Assembly (NCBI GenBank): GCA_037903475.1
Contig: JBAJFG010000625.1
Coordinates: forward strand, 248,001-312,000
Source of the DNA: Ancylostoma caninum
Taxonomy: Eukaryota > Nematoda > Chromadorea > Rhabditida > Ancylostomatidae
Reading direction: 5' to 3'
Length of the DNA: 64,000 nt
Notes under the pieces: model-generated
The model's input: the letters and a program-made list of their open reading frames with translations, nothing else
Told to the model about the DNA's origin: nothing
The model's database searches: none
Program-made: the position numbers and the translations under genes
Part shown: positions 25,801-38,600 of the stretch, piece by piece
Layout of the letters: every line of letters starts with the position of its first letter
Position numbering within the stretch: position 1 is the stretch's first letter

Positions 25801-28800
25801 GCTGTCAGATTCGAGTGCACAGAAACAGGTGAACGGGTCGTCTGAAGTTCAACTATGAGGAAAAGTGCTGTACTTTCCAGAGAATAATGTGTTTCTGAAA
25901 AACACATACCACGGATGGTGGAGCACTATGACGCCTTTTTAGCTCATTTGGAGCTTCGACGCATGTTTTCGCCACTAACATAATCTCCTTGATGAGGCAG
26001 ACGGAGCAGAGTGCCACCACGAAGCGTACATTTTCCACGTTTCCATTGTAGGTAAGGTCGCACTAAATGATAGCCTGACAATTACTAAAATTGGTTGGAT
26101 TACTTCAGAGGTTAATTAATACACTCCAATAATGGTGGATAAAGGAGGAAAGATCGGGAGTTGGAGAACAAAAACTGGGCCTCCGGTACTTTGGGCAATC
26201 GGAAGGCCAGAACTTGAGAAGATGAATTCATTGAGAAATTTACAGGACACCAAGCGAATAAACAATTTTTCTTGAAATTTAATCAATTGTACTTCCGCTA
26301 AGAAACGGCCCCATGATTGGCCCCACTCTGGTAAAAATAAGGGACTAGCATTTAATCTGATAGTCTTCAACCGCTCTCATTCTTTCCACAGATCTCTCAG
26401 ACGCCTGACAAGATCCACTTACCCAGCCTCTGACAGGTAACAATCCTTTCTCATCCATCTCAATTCGCCATGACAATTTCCCATCTACTGCCACCTTCTT
26501 AATATGCATTAGCTGATGTAAATGTGGTGTAATGAACTTCCGCGATGTGTCTGCAGCAGACGAGACGACCCTGAAAATTTCAGCGCAAATAAACAGGCAG
26601 TCGCAGAGTGGGGAAATATATCGGTGTTACATACTTACCGCTGTTCTACCATAGCGACAGTCACATTATTGACGGTAATAGTGTAGGTGAGTGAGAGCTG
26701 ATCCAGAGGTAAACCATCGAGCTGAGTCCAATCGAGACGTCTGCTCTGTAGTGTGATGTAATTTGACCACTTTCTTAGGAAAAGATTCATCTTCTAACAT
26801 ACACGATAGAAGCTGTAGAAAAACGCCTGCGGCATGATCTCCATCGGGTTAATGTAATCCTTGCCAGCCAGGTCAGCTGGCTTGCGTTCTTTTCTTTCAC
26901 GATGAACAGAAAGAAGCCAATGATAGAGATCAACTGTAAGCAATAACTTCCTTACAGAAAATTTTATTTGACACTTTCTCAACAGAACTAAAGAAATTTT
27001 CAGGAGCAGGTCTCAACAGAACTAAAGAAATTTTCAGGAGCAGGTAGAGCTGCCCACCTTTCTGATCCTGCGCCGACGACCGACGTTGATTCGATAGCCC
27101 GCCGTTAGTCGTGAGGTTCTAAAAAAAAAACTGGGCCTGTATTGCACATACTTCAGAGAACATACAGCTTCGAGAAAGAATAATGAAATTGAATGAACTC
27201 AAAGCCAAAATGCGAAAGATAAGCTCACCCTACTGGCCGTACTTGCATTTCTGCGGTGTTTAATTTGCGGTTTCTTCTCCAAATCTTCTATAGGCAGGCG
27301 AACTTCGCGAGCAAAACTGCCCGGCTCCGCACGATATTTACGAGCTTCGACATTAGAGGCAAGCTGAAAGCCAAAATACAGGCTAAATTGTGCACAACTT
27401 TCTTTGGCTCCCACCCTCCCTCCTCCACCACCACCATCATACTCCCTGAGGAGCACAGCTTTATCGGTCGCTGCCTTCGCGACGGTAGTGGTTTCAGTAC
27501 ATATCGTTTTACGACACCGCTTCTCTAGCGCTACCGCTGCATTCGTTGACCTGCGACCGATATGTACCCAAGTCAGCGTCATCGCGACGCAGCGAGCGAT
27601 GACTGCTGTACTGGTCGAGGAGCAGGATAGCAACAGCTTCACATATACATCCAAAAGTAGCCATGTGCGCACAAGACATGACAAAAAAGATTAACCTATG
27701 CATGTTAGAGAATTCAAAGCCGCTATATTTCAAGGTAAGAACTCAGACAAATACAAACCTTCACTTGTTGACAAATATCCGTATGCCAGTGGCTTAGTAA
27801 TGCCATCAGCGCAGTTTTCCTATTAGCCTTATCAGAGAACTGTGGATTAATCCCCAATGATGCAGGAGATGATGATAATTTCTCTGCGGAAGAAGGCAGG
27901 GCACACCATCTAAATACACATATTCAAAATTAAATTTAATGGAGCGAGTACAAAATAGTCATACTCCTACCGAAGAACAGTATGCAGAAGCAAACACGAC
28001 GGACAGCCAGCCTGATGTGCTCCTAACTGTTTGACCCTCAGCATCACACTTTTACTGATACCAGCGTTGAAAATGCGGTCATCAGTACAGTCCAAAGCCA
28101 TTTTTAACACTTGAGCAAATGTCATATCTACCATGGCACTCCAACTCTTAGAGAACTGCAATTTGAGGTGTTTGAAGTGAGAAACGACTTAAAATAAAAA
28201 CCTTCTACGAGTGACAGAGCAATGAAGCAAATACTCCAACGCTCACCTCATTTATAGCATCAAACAACTTTTCCGACACGTGTAACCATGTGGTCAAACA
28301 CGGTGAAAGCACATCGTACAGTGGGAATTCGCTCTTTCCAGTCATCTCTAGAGGCCGCGGCATTACAAATAGCGTGTTAATTGCACCAACTTCCATCTGA
28401 AAAGAAATAACTGGTGAGCAGTTGGAAACAATAACTTGACAACATTCGAAAGTAGATAGGTATGAAGGCTCGTTTCATTTTCGACCAAATCGCATGAGTA
28501 CTCGACCGCTAACATTCTAATAGAGATCTCACTTAAAAAACGAGTATGTAACGGGTATACTTTGTTTACCATGTTGCAGCAAAGTAAGAGTGGGAACGCA
28601 TGATACTACGAGAGCCAGATATGAAAAATTAGGGGGAGGGAGAGGTGCAGGTGAAAGTGGGAAATTTGACTGCATTTGATCCCATTTAAAGACTAAAGCT
28701 ATAAAGAGGTAAGATTTCAAACAACACCTACGAATTCCTACACAGCAGTCGAAAAACTAATTTCACTAAAACTTGACAAAGAGACAGAAAGTGAAGAACT

Positions 28801-29593
28801 TTACAAATACGCAGAACATGTCTGCTGTACTAATGCGCTGCCAGGTAAAGAATAATCCACACACCTTGGCTTTGTGAAGATGCACAGCTTTCACTAAGGG
28901 AAGTGAGCCAGATTTGTCCTTCGCACTTACATCTCTGGAATATGCCTTTCCGATATAGTAATACTAAAATCCACAAGATACTAAACACCCTACAGTGCTT
29001 TCTGGCGAGATTCACGACGCTCGACGCTTACTTCAAAATCCGGAATTTGGAAATCAACCACAACTCTTGGCTCCGTATCTAGCAGGCGTGAAGCCAGTGG
29101 TGATCTCTCCCAGTCCACCTGAAATGAAATTGAAATATGAGTAGAAAGTTAAGTGGCAATAGAGGAAAACTAGGTAAACTCACTGATGCGTTGAAGCTGA
29201 CCCTGTTGCCGGCGAAATCCGTCACCAACCTCGGCGTGAAGTGCAGCAGCTGAGCAGAAAGCACCGAAGAATGCGCTTGGAAAGAAGTCCCTCTATCAGC
29301 CTATTGAACAACTACTCAATATCAGTACAAGATTTCTTGAACCACAAGAGAAAAAAGACATGAACTCACGAAATCTTTTATAGTTCCCGAAGAAACCGAC
29401 GCCTTCTGCAGCAAGACCACTGCCATGTTGGCTGCGCTTTTAACCTCGCCAGAAGAGGCATTGCAGAGACTAACTTCGAACATAGAGATATGTACACGTG
29501 GCATATCAACAGAAACATCAAGGGCAGGCCCTGTTTCGGCTGCAAATAGAACCAACGTCAGTATCACAGATTACAGACATGATCATTGCTCCT

Positions 29594-29643
<50 letters not shown>

Positions 29644-32600
29644 GATCTTTCACTATTCTCACTGAAGGCTTTCCTTTAGGCAGCAACATAATTCAGCCCT
29701 TGGTAACAACGAGAAACTGAAGCAATAAACATAGAGTAACCTACAGGACATGAAGAGTGATTCGGTAAGAGGTTGGCGATGTTGTTTTCCTACACATTCC
29801 CTATAGCACATTTGTACAAGCATCGACGGATGCACCAACGAAGCGCATTGTGAGAAATCCGTGACCAAGCGATGAAGCAGTTCGAAGGCAAGAGGTGTGA
29901 AGAAGATCTGAACAGTGTCTTGCTAAAGCTAGTGCCGACGAAGCTCCTCGTGTAGAGCTTACATCTAATGCGGAAGCCACACATCCATTTATAGCCAAGC
30001 TACGATCAAGGGTTTTCGATGCGAGTTCCTTTATTTGCTGCCCATCTACCATTTCACACGACCCTTCCGCCATCATCGGCTGGGCTCTTGATGAGCCCTG
30101 GTCAGCGTGTTCTACTGTCAAGCGAACTCCAGCTACTCCCTCTTGAGCCTAAACATCTGCTTAAGATAATTAGTCATATAACAAAGTAATATTTATAAAG
30201 AACAATTGTTCCTGATTTTCGCATGAGGTACAAACGTCGTACTACAAACACTAACCTCGAAGAACTTGAAGGTGCGAGCTTCCACCCATTGAGCAATATC
30301 TCCAGGAGCACCAAATTGTGGTGCTTCCGATTCTAAACGCAAAGAAATATTCAGTCAGAAGTATTCCTATCACACGACAATTAACAAAAAATCCTTCTTT
30401 TTTTTTGAAGCATGATTCACCTCCTAAAGAGATCCATGCGTAATTAAACTCCTTGTCATAAAATCTTTTCTGGATGCAGAAAGCTTTTGGTAAAGCAAAG
30501 GAAACAAAAATATCAACTTGCTTGTTCTCGCAACCTCAAAATGATCCAGATAATCACAGTAGGCCTCTATGAGGGGTCGCACCGTCAGCAGACATTTCTC
30601 CACCTAAAGTAGTATCTTCTAGAGAAAAAAAAACGAAGAAATAGTGGCGTCAGAAAAGATTAACGATCTGTGCGGAGCCCGACATTTTCATTTGCCTATA
30701 ACACGGAAATCGGTCTCAAGTAATTAAACCACGCACCGGAACTGTCTTAGACATTGCCGAGTGAAACGAGGCAGTGTCCACTGAGGGCATTTCGCTTATG
30801 GTAGCTGTTGATTTGGATTGATTACTTGATTTACGTGAAACCGTGAAATACTGGCGGAGTTCTTCACGGAACAACCTAAAACAGTGTTTTCTTCCAATAG
30901 CTGAGATGCAGTCTGTATGGAAGACGTAACCCACTTCCTTTCAGGATGCAAAATATCCTGAAAAACGCCAGGCTGCCCATTTTTATCTGGATTCATTGAG
31001 TGTATGCATAGACGTCGATCAAGGTGAGTCAAGAAGAACTGCCCTCTTAAATCATTTTATTTGCGATAAGCAGCGCTACTGTACTTAACTCATAGAACCT
31101 ACAGTATGTCTTCTTTAGCCATGAATGCCGTGCCACCATAGCACGCACAACCCCAGACACTGGTTCGATCCCATAGGAATTGCAACCTTTTTGTTACTCT
31201 ATCATGTTTTAGCAGGAATTTTTGACGAAGGACTTCCAGATGACTCGATTCAGCTGGGAATGGAAGCTGGAAAACAAATGTCGAGAACACAGCAATTTCG
31301 CGCTAGAATCATGAGACAATAGACAACCTCGACGTCAAGCGATACACCGGCAACGCTCGCTCGTGCACACTCAATCCATGTCGGACTTTCAGCAGGATGA
31401 AATACTGCAACCAGCTGAGTGAGAAGGTCTAGGATCACAAGACAGCGAAGAAAGCGAAAGCTGAGGGGAGTGTTGGCTGTTTTCCGTAATCATGAAGATG
31501 GTGACTATCAACTGGTATCGCTAATTGATCAAATTGTCCGGGTTGCCATTCATGAACAACGATACTGCCAGCTACAGCGCGCATCCCATACAGAGGTTGC
31601 CACACGAATCTCGCACGATGTACATTCTAACCTACTCTCTTCGAAGGACCGAAGGCTTTATTTAGTTTGGGATCAGACTGAATGTAGATTTTTAGGAGTA
31701 CAAAAACGTGACAGACACGCAATAATTATGTGTCACATTTCAATGAAAATTAAACTTTATCTGTTTTCGTTTTTCTGAATTCCGTTTAGTTAGGTCATAA
31801 CAGCAGTGGAAGAGAATTTAAATGCATGTAACTGTAGCGTCTGCAAATCTCTGTTAAGTAACAAGGGGTGGAGCATGGGATATTGACAACTGGATTCGAA
31901 GCAGCTATTGCCAGCTATCGTTCTTGCTGTAATACACCCAACCGTCCGTGACCAGTAATGTTCTTTAGTTATGCTTAGTCGCATCAACCCCAAAATTTTC
32001 ATTATGATATTATTAAAGTCCTCTGACCAGAAGTTTTTACACCCTCGGTCGTGTTATCCGCTAATACTTTATCAGACCATATTATTGAACATATCAGCAC
32101 TTTAGCCACAGCTCACAGCAATGTAAACAACCTACAATATCGCGCTGTGATGTTAGGTATCCGAAGGCATATATGTTCCATAAACCTCTTTTCGTGGGCG
32201 TTACATAAAGTGAATCGCAATGGATCAACGACGACCTGAACGGTGCCATCTTGACAAAACTTGGCAAGGATGAGGCCAAACATCACTCACTGTCAATGCC
32301 GCATTCTCTTCAGCCAAAGCCAGTCGCACTCCATCCACGGCAAGCCTCATTTGACGATATTTCAATCTACAGAAATACTACAAAGGTTACGTATTTCATC
32401 GATGAAAAAGAAAACGATGCGCGAACCGTTCTTCCGTCTCGCAAGGGCGGCCTGGCTGCGATCCTACCAAACATGTATCGGGTGTTTGGCCATGCTGGCA
32501 GAATTTAAACCTTTCCGGCACGATTTTCTCCTCATCCTTAGCTAAGACCAAGAGTAGCAATGTATCGAGGAAGTTTGCCAGTGAAATTATCTGGAGGAGA

Positions 32601-35600
32601 TCTAATTAAACGAATACTCCACAATGTCGTGATCAAATCTCATTATTTAGCTATTGCAGAACCAGCGCGAATGCTGCAGCGACCGAAATTGCTCCACTCC
32701 TTGAAGAGTATAGCGGCAGCGCAAACGATGCGTGCGTTTGCCCACGTCGCTTTTCAGCTATTCTTGCTCATCCCATCCCCACCCAACGTATCCCCTTCTT
32801 GAGAATGGGTTGCCAAAATTTTCGAAAGTATTCTTCGGAAGCACTTCATAAATTGTCTGGAATTTGCATATTACTTTAATTCTTCAATTTCAGTATTTTT
32901 TGATCTTTCGTCACAAAAAAAATCCATGAGAGCAGAGATTGAGGAGCTCAAATCTCGTCTAACAAGTGAAGACCAAAACAATGAAGAAGAAATGAAGCCA
33001 GAGAAATAATTATATAAGAAGTTGCCTCAAAGCGTACCTGTGAAGGGCTCCCCAAACAACCGCCAACTTCTCCAATAAGAATCTCCATTAGCCAACCGTA
33101 TTCAACAACAGCCATATCCCAAGGGCAGTCTTCAGACGAGAACATGGCGTGACCTCTGACAAGGTATTTAATTCAAAGCCTCCGAGTGGAGCAGTAGATG
33201 AAAAGACCTGAGTGTCAGATAAACATCATCTACCTAAATTGTAGACCAGAAAGGGTCAAATAGCCATCACTTTGCGTTGAAGAGACTCGGTCAAAATATG
33301 CAACGCATGCACCAACGCCAACCTAAACCAAAACACTATTTTCACATGAATTCAGCATTTCTTGGTAAGATGAACAAACCTGAATCAATGTTTGACTGAA
33401 TCCTTTTTTGATAAGAACGGCTATCTCCTCTGTGTAAAGGACTGGGCATTGCTCTATAAGAAGTGCGTTTAGTTTCTTCCTCACCATTCTTTCGAATCCA
33501 TCTACGGTTCAATCCGCAACTATAACGGCAGCAACAAACGAACCTCTCTCGTCGGAACAAAGTGTGTATGTGAGGCAATGCGCCCTAATGTTGAATACCC
33601 TCATATCGAATGTGACTTCCATAGGCCGATAAGATTCAACCGCAGCATTCGCTGGGACTCGATTATAAATTGAGCGATTCATTGAGGGGTCCTCCGGTTG
33701 GGTGACGTCGGTCATCTTAACACATAATAATTAGTTGACCTTTCTCCCAATCATGTCAAAACTTAGCATCTAGCATCTTTCTACGTTCGTCTCATGTCTC
33801 CATCTTTGTATCGTTTGTATTAAATCGCTTAGAAAGAACTTGAACTATGTCCTTGTCAAGGAATTTTTTAAAGGTCGACTCCTACACTTTCAGGTACTGT
33901 CGACGAAGTATCCCTTCGTTGTCAATAAAACGCAACCAATTCATTTTCAATTAATTTTACCGTCTGTCGACCTCCCATGTCAACTTCTTCTAAACCCGTA
34001 TAATGCGCACATAATCCTATTTTCCCATTCCTATAATCCAATTACGAAAAGCATACTGGAATAGAACCGCGCTAGTTGTACGCGCCACATGATCTGCCAG
34101 AAATGATTGCGAGGGGCTCTATGTGTGCTGTTCTCGTCCTAATTATGTCGTTCTCGAGAACCAGTCCAGAACGCTAACTAGACTACTCATACATAGGTGG
34201 TACCACATATAAATAGGCTCCCATCACCATGTAAACCATTCTCAGGAGTTTCATGAACTGTTTCTTATGAATCATGACAAAAAGTGTGGTATTGGTGAGC
34301 ATCGCAGTGAACAGCGCGTAACCCTCGTCTCCACTGACCAGTCTAATTCGGTTGCCCGTCCATTTATAAGCTCACAATCACAGAACTTCCCAACACCACG
34401 CTATATAACTGAATAGTAGCCCGGATAACCTGCATGCTGCAAGCAGGTACATAGCCACTCTTATTTGATGAAGTGTGCCCCGTTACTTAAACTTTTCCAA
34501 CTTCTATTATATAAGTAACAAGAAAATCACTAACCGAATCATATAGTCCAAAGTAGTTGTTCTTCAGCTCAATAACAAATTTTATTAGCGCTCCAGTGAA
34601 CCGCACCTCTGAGCCGCCGATTTCCAACGTTACATTCATTCTATCGGGAGCGAGCTTGAAAGGGAAAACAGCACTCTCAGCAAGTTCCAAATGTAGCCGG
34701 AAACTTACATCTTTCGGATGTTCGGCTGGTTTTGGGAGAAATTCTTGGAGCACATGCAAAGGCAGATCAGATGCAAATTTAGGAACAAGCGGATGATAGG
34801 TGAATTCAATTGTGCTTACGACACTTTCGGTGCGCCATACCTCGTGCCACTCTTCCTAAAATAATATAAGTCAAAAATGAGATACTTGCATCTAAAACAT
34901 CGTGAGACGCACATTATTCTTGGAATGCCTGCCATGTGGTGACGGCTTACTATACATATTAGTATGAGCTCCTCGGGACAACGCCGCCATAACAGACGCC
35001 GTTGCGCTGCCTGGTGGGTACCGCATTCGCAGCGCAAGGCCATTTTCCATGCGTATTGAATACGTAGTGGAGACTAATTCAGGTAAGAAGTCCTCGAAAG
35101 GCAGCGTGAAAGCTACAATGATGTCAACATACATTGGTAAGGTCATGCTTTAGAAAAATGAGTAAATATAATCGACAATTCCGTGAGCCATCTTTACATG
35201 CCAACAATCCCGCTGTTGTAACTTACAGGAATAAAGACCTTACATATATTGAAATGGCTCCCTACAATTGCTGCTTCAACATTTTCTGGATTCTTCTCGG
35301 ATGGATCCACCCAGTTTGACTCATTCAAAAGAATAATTCCCTGGAAACAGGACAATAAGCAAATAATATGTAGAAGAATGCAGAAAAATTACCTCAAAAC
35401 TGTCCGTTACATCAAAGTCAATTGCGACAGTATATGGTATGAATGTGATGAGATCGGAGGTTGTGTCGCCCAAGAATTCATTTATGAGATCCTAGAAATG
35501 TGATATTACACCGATGATCCTATAAAAATTCATCAGTGAACTCACAGAAACGAATCGCTGATGATCCCACACCAGCCAACAGCAACATTTCGTTAAACGA

Positions 35601-38600
35601 AATTTGAAATTCCATGTTTGTTTAGCATTGAAAACCTGAAACAAAATGCGCTCATTAGTATATAAGGTTAAAATCCTTGAAAAGTTTCAGTCGCATACTC
35701 TCGGGTAATGGAATTCTGCATTGACGCTGAATGTTTCAGCTTCCAAAAGTTTGCGATACGGTAGCGATGACGTGCTTTCCAACCGCAGAAGAGACGTATG
35801 CATGCTCCAACTGAATCCATCCTCTTTTGTGATCCACCAAATCGACATCTGGAGCAGCAATTTTACAACATTGGTTGAGTAAATTCTTTCAAATTCCGTT
35901 AGGTTACAAACAGATCGGCGGAAAATCGCTACCAACAACTACACAAAAAAGAAGGATTGAGATTTGCATATGCCCGGACGCGGCTTATTTTCGCGTCAAT
36001 TTAATTCATCAACTAATTAGTTCGTGATTTAGTAAAGACAATAATGTTTTACTCTGCTCTGCCTAAGCAGTGTCAATAACAACGCAGTGTTTGTTTACTT
36101 AGTTTCATTTCCAGAACTAAAAAATCTTAGTTTTCCTGTAAATACTATTGTTATTAATAAAAACCACGAAAGGTCACACAAGAGGAAGAATTATTGGCGG
36201 TTCTCAAACAAACATAAAGAATGCAAAACTGAAGCCCGATGCGGGGCTCGAACCCGCGACAGCCAGATTAAGAGTCTGGTGCTCTACCGACTGAGCTAAC
36301 CGGGCCGACATTCCCGGATTCCCCAAACGCTCCCACGCTTCATTGGCGATCATATGTATGTACAGATGACTGCAATCACCATGTTCCACTCAAACAGTAA
36401 CTACAGCGTGGCTTGACGTAGATCAAAAGTCCAAAACGAGATCATACTTTGTATATATTACAGACATTATGTGACTCTGTGCGTGTGCACACGCACTGTG
36501 ATTGGTCAGTGATGGTGATTGGTGGTGATTGCGAGATCATATAAAAGACTAAGAACGGGTATGGTGTGGTGGAGTGGGGTAGAGAGATGGTCCACCAGAA
36601 GGTCCAGCGATGTGCAACGGTGCCTCATAAAGTGAGGAAGCACCTGGAGACGGGTCCAACGGTGTGATAAGGGTGCGCCGGCGTCGAAAAGTGGGGAAAC
36701 GTCTGGAGTCGGGTCCAACAGTGTGATAAGGGTGCCCCGGCGTCCAAAAGTGAGGAAACTCCTAGAGTCGGGTCCAACGGTGTGATAGGGGTGCGCCGGC
36801 GTCGAAAAGTGGGGAAACGTCCGGAGTCGGGTCCAACAGTGTAATAAGGGTGCGCCGGCGTCCAAAAGTGGGGAAACGCCTGGAGTCGCGTCCAACAGTG
36901 TGATAAGGGTGCGCCGGCGTCGAAAAGTGGGGGAACGCCTGGAGTCGGGTCCAACAGTGTGATAAGGGTGCGCCGGCGTCCAAAAGTGGGGAAACGCCTG
37001 GAGTCGGGTCCAACAGTGTAATAAGGGTGCGCCGGCGTCCAAAAGTGGGGAAACTCCTAGAGTCGGGTCCAACAGTGTGATAAGGGTGCGCCGGCGTCGA
37101 AAAGTGGGGAAACGTCTGGAGTCGGGTCCAACAGTGTGATAAGGGTGCGCCGGCGTCGAAAAGTGGGGAAACGTCTGGAGTCGGGTCCAACAGTGTGATA
37201 AGGGTGCCCCGGCGTCCAAAAGTGGGGAAACTCCTGGAGTCGGGTCCAACGGTGTGATAGGGTGCGCCGGCGTCGAAAAGTGGGGAAACGTCCGGAGTCG
37301 GGTCCAACAGTGTAATAGGGGTGCGCCGGCGTCCAAAAGTGGGGAAACGCCTGGAGTCGGGTCCAACAGTGTGATAAGGGTGCGCCGGCGTCGAAAAGTG
37401 GGGAAACGTCTGGAGTCGGGTCCAACAGTGTGATAAGGGTGCGCCGGCGTCCAAAAGTGGGGAAACGCCTGGAGTCGGGTCCAACAGTGTAATAAGGGTG
37501 CGCCGGCGTCCAAAAGTGGGGAAACGCCTGGAGTCGGGTCCAACAGTGTGATAAGGGTGCGCCGGCGTCGAAAAGTGGGGAAACGCCTGGAGTCGGGTCC
37601 AACGGTGTGATAAGGGTGCGCCGGCGTCCAAAAGTGGGGAAACGCCTGGAGTCGGGTCCAACAGTGTAATAAGGGTGCGCCGGCGTCCAAAAGTGGGGAA
37701 ACGCCTGGAGTCGGGTCCAACAGTGTGATAAGGGTGCCCCGGCGTCCAAAAGTGGGGAAACTCCTAGAGTCGGGTTCAACGGCGTGATAAGGGTGCGACG
37801 GCGTCCAAAAGTGGGGAAACGCCTGGAGTCGGGTCCAACAGTGTGATAAGGGTGCGCCGGCGTCGAAAAGTGGGGAAACGTCTGGAGTCGGGTCCAACAG
37901 TGTGATAAGGGTGCGCCGGCGTCGAAAAGTGGGGAAACGTCTGGAGTCGGGTCCAACAGTGTGATAAGGGTGCCCCGGCGTCCAAAAGTGGGGAAACTCC
38001 TAGAGTCGGGTCCAACGGTGTGATAGGGGTGCGCCGGCGTCGAAAAGTGGGGAAACGTCCGGAGTCGGGTCCAACAGTGTAATAGGGGTGCGCCGGCGTC
38101 CAAAAGTGGGGAAACGCCTGGAGTCGGGTCCAACAGTGTGATAAGGGTGCGCCGGCGTCGAAAAGTGGGGAAACGTCTGGAGTCGGGTCCAACAGTGTGA
38201 TAAGGGTGCGCCGGCGTCCAAAAGTGGGGAAACGCCTGGAGTCGGGTCCAACAGTGTAATAAGGGTGCGCCGGCGTCCAAAAGTGGGGAAACGCCTGGAG
38301 TCGGGTCCAACAGTGTGATAAGGGTGCCCCGGCGTCCAAAAGTGGGGAAACTCCTAGAGTCGGGTTCAACGGCGTGATAAGGGTGCGCCGGCGTCCAAAA
38401 GTGGGGAAACGCCTGGAGTCGGGTCCAACAGTGTAATAAGGGTGCCCGGCGTCCAAAAGTGGGGAAACGCCTGGAGTCGGGTCCAACAGTGTGATAAGGG
38501 TGCGCCGGCGTCGAAAAGTGGGGAAACCTGGAGTCGGGTCCAACAGTGTGATAAGGGTGCGCCGGCGTCGAAAAGTGGGGAAACGTCTGGAGTCGGGTCC

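Noticed and set aside
32251..32545. Plus-strand open frames of 85-94 codons
   Set aside because: They are shadows of the minus-strand lpd-3 exons at 32291-32366 and 32427-32536, which match BLTP1 (MRLAVDGV, FKFCQHGQ).
35849..35938. 5' extension of the lpd-3 exon (LLVAIFRRSV...)
   Set aside because: Although open, the internal acceptor at 35849 joins the preceding exon in phase and restores the family's strand order; the extension has no counterpart in BLTP1.
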